NCBI GenBank assembly: GCA_913776675.1
Contig: CAJYRE010000195.1
Location: 1-5,498, forward strand
DNA from: Rhizobiaceae bacterium
Lineage (GTDB): Bacteria; Pseudomonadota; Alphaproteobacteria; Rhizobiales; Rhizobiaceae
DNA length: 5,498 nucleotides
Direction: 5' to 3'
Part shown: positions 5,441 through 5,498 of the stretch, in pieces
How positions within the stretch are numbered: the stretch's first letter is position 1
How the letters are laid out: each line of letters begins with the position of its first letter
Made by a program: the position numbers and the translations under genes
The notes under the pieces: model-generated
Databases searched by the model: none
Seen by the model: the letters and a program-made list of their open reading frames with translations, nothing else
Told to the model about the DNA's origin: nothing

Positions 5441-5498
5441 ATGAACTGGGATGATGTGCGAATTTTTCTGGCCATTGCCCGCACCGGACAAATTCTGG
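5441..5498 (+). CDS. LysR-family transcriptional regulator, 5' end only
   Basis: Only the first 19 codons are inside the window, reading MNWDDVRIFLAIARTGQIL. The pattern WDDVRIFLAIARTGQ is the typical first helix of a LysR-type helix-turn-helix domain, as in regulators beginning with WD-D-RxFLAVAxxGS. The ATG at 5441 is preceded by AAGG with seven bases between. The gene is divergent from mmsA with a 108-base spacer, the classical arrangement for a LysR regulator and the gene it controls, and such regulators often repress themselves from the same region. The effector-binding domain lies outside the window, so the ligand cannot be guessed; methylmalonate-pathway or valine-derived molecules are only an inference from the neighbour. 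Confidence 0.8.
   Translation, partial: MNWDDVRIFLAIARTGQIL

Noticed and set aside
5333..5491. An N-terminal extension of 53 residues for MmsA
   Set aside because: The extension would cross the control region and the start of the divergent LysR gene, it does not look like an aldehyde dehydrogenase, and the strong Shine-Dalgarno sequence points to 5332.
1..5498. An undescribed defence, mobile or biosynthetic system
   Set aside because: All six genes belong to well-known chromosomal families, and there are no integrases, transposases, terminal repeats, spacer arrays or toxin-antitoxin pairs.

Overview
The window reads as an ordinary chromosomal segment of an alphaproteobacterium of the family Rhizobiaceae (Agrobacterium/Allorhizobium/Rhizobium group). 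The strongest clue is a complete rirA gene, the rhizobial iron regulator. The CoA-acylating methylmalonate-semialdehyde dehydrogenase, the compact GGDEF-EAL protein and the rsmD-patatin pairing fit the same group. No rRNA, tRNA, insertion sequence, CRISPR array or sign of recent transfer was seen.

Layout from left to right. (1) Bases 1-427, plus strand: the 3' part of rsmD, the 16S rRNA guanine-N2 methyltransferase gene, cut by the window edge. (2) Bases 428-585: a spacer with a weak sigma70-like promoter and a clean operator-like palindrome. (3) Bases 586-1491, plus strand: a patatin-like phospholipase. (4) Bases 1531-2880, minus strand and convergent with the patatin gene: a GGDEF-EAL cyclic-di-GMP protein with an altered SGDEF motif and a complete EAL active site. 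(5) Bases 2881-3210: a gene-free AT-rich spacer holding the rirA terminator and a 14-bp AT-rich palindrome. (6) Bases 3211-3681, minus strand: rirA, with its own strong ribosome binding site, promoter and terminator. (7) Bases 3836-5332, minus strand: mmsA, with a terminator before rirA. (8) Bases 5333-5440: a divergent promoter region rich in TTGYG repeats and inverted repeats. (9) From 5441, plus strand: the first 19 codons of a LysR-family regulator, cut by the window edge.

How the parts work together. mmsA and the divergent LysR gene form a classical regulator/target pair, so the LysR protein is the likely regulator of this valine/inositol catabolic enzyme. rirA looks monocistronic, with a terminator on each side. 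A 12-of-14 match to the Irr box (ICE) lies exactly over its predicted -35 region, which suggests that Irr represses rirA when iron is scarce. The patatin and GGDEF-EAL genes have no clear partner in the window. No new multi-gene system is evident. The points most worth following are regulatory: the ICE over the rirA promoter, the palindrome before the patatin gene, the repeats in the mmsA/lysR spacer, and the SGDEF-EAL domain pair, which looks like a phosphodiesterase.
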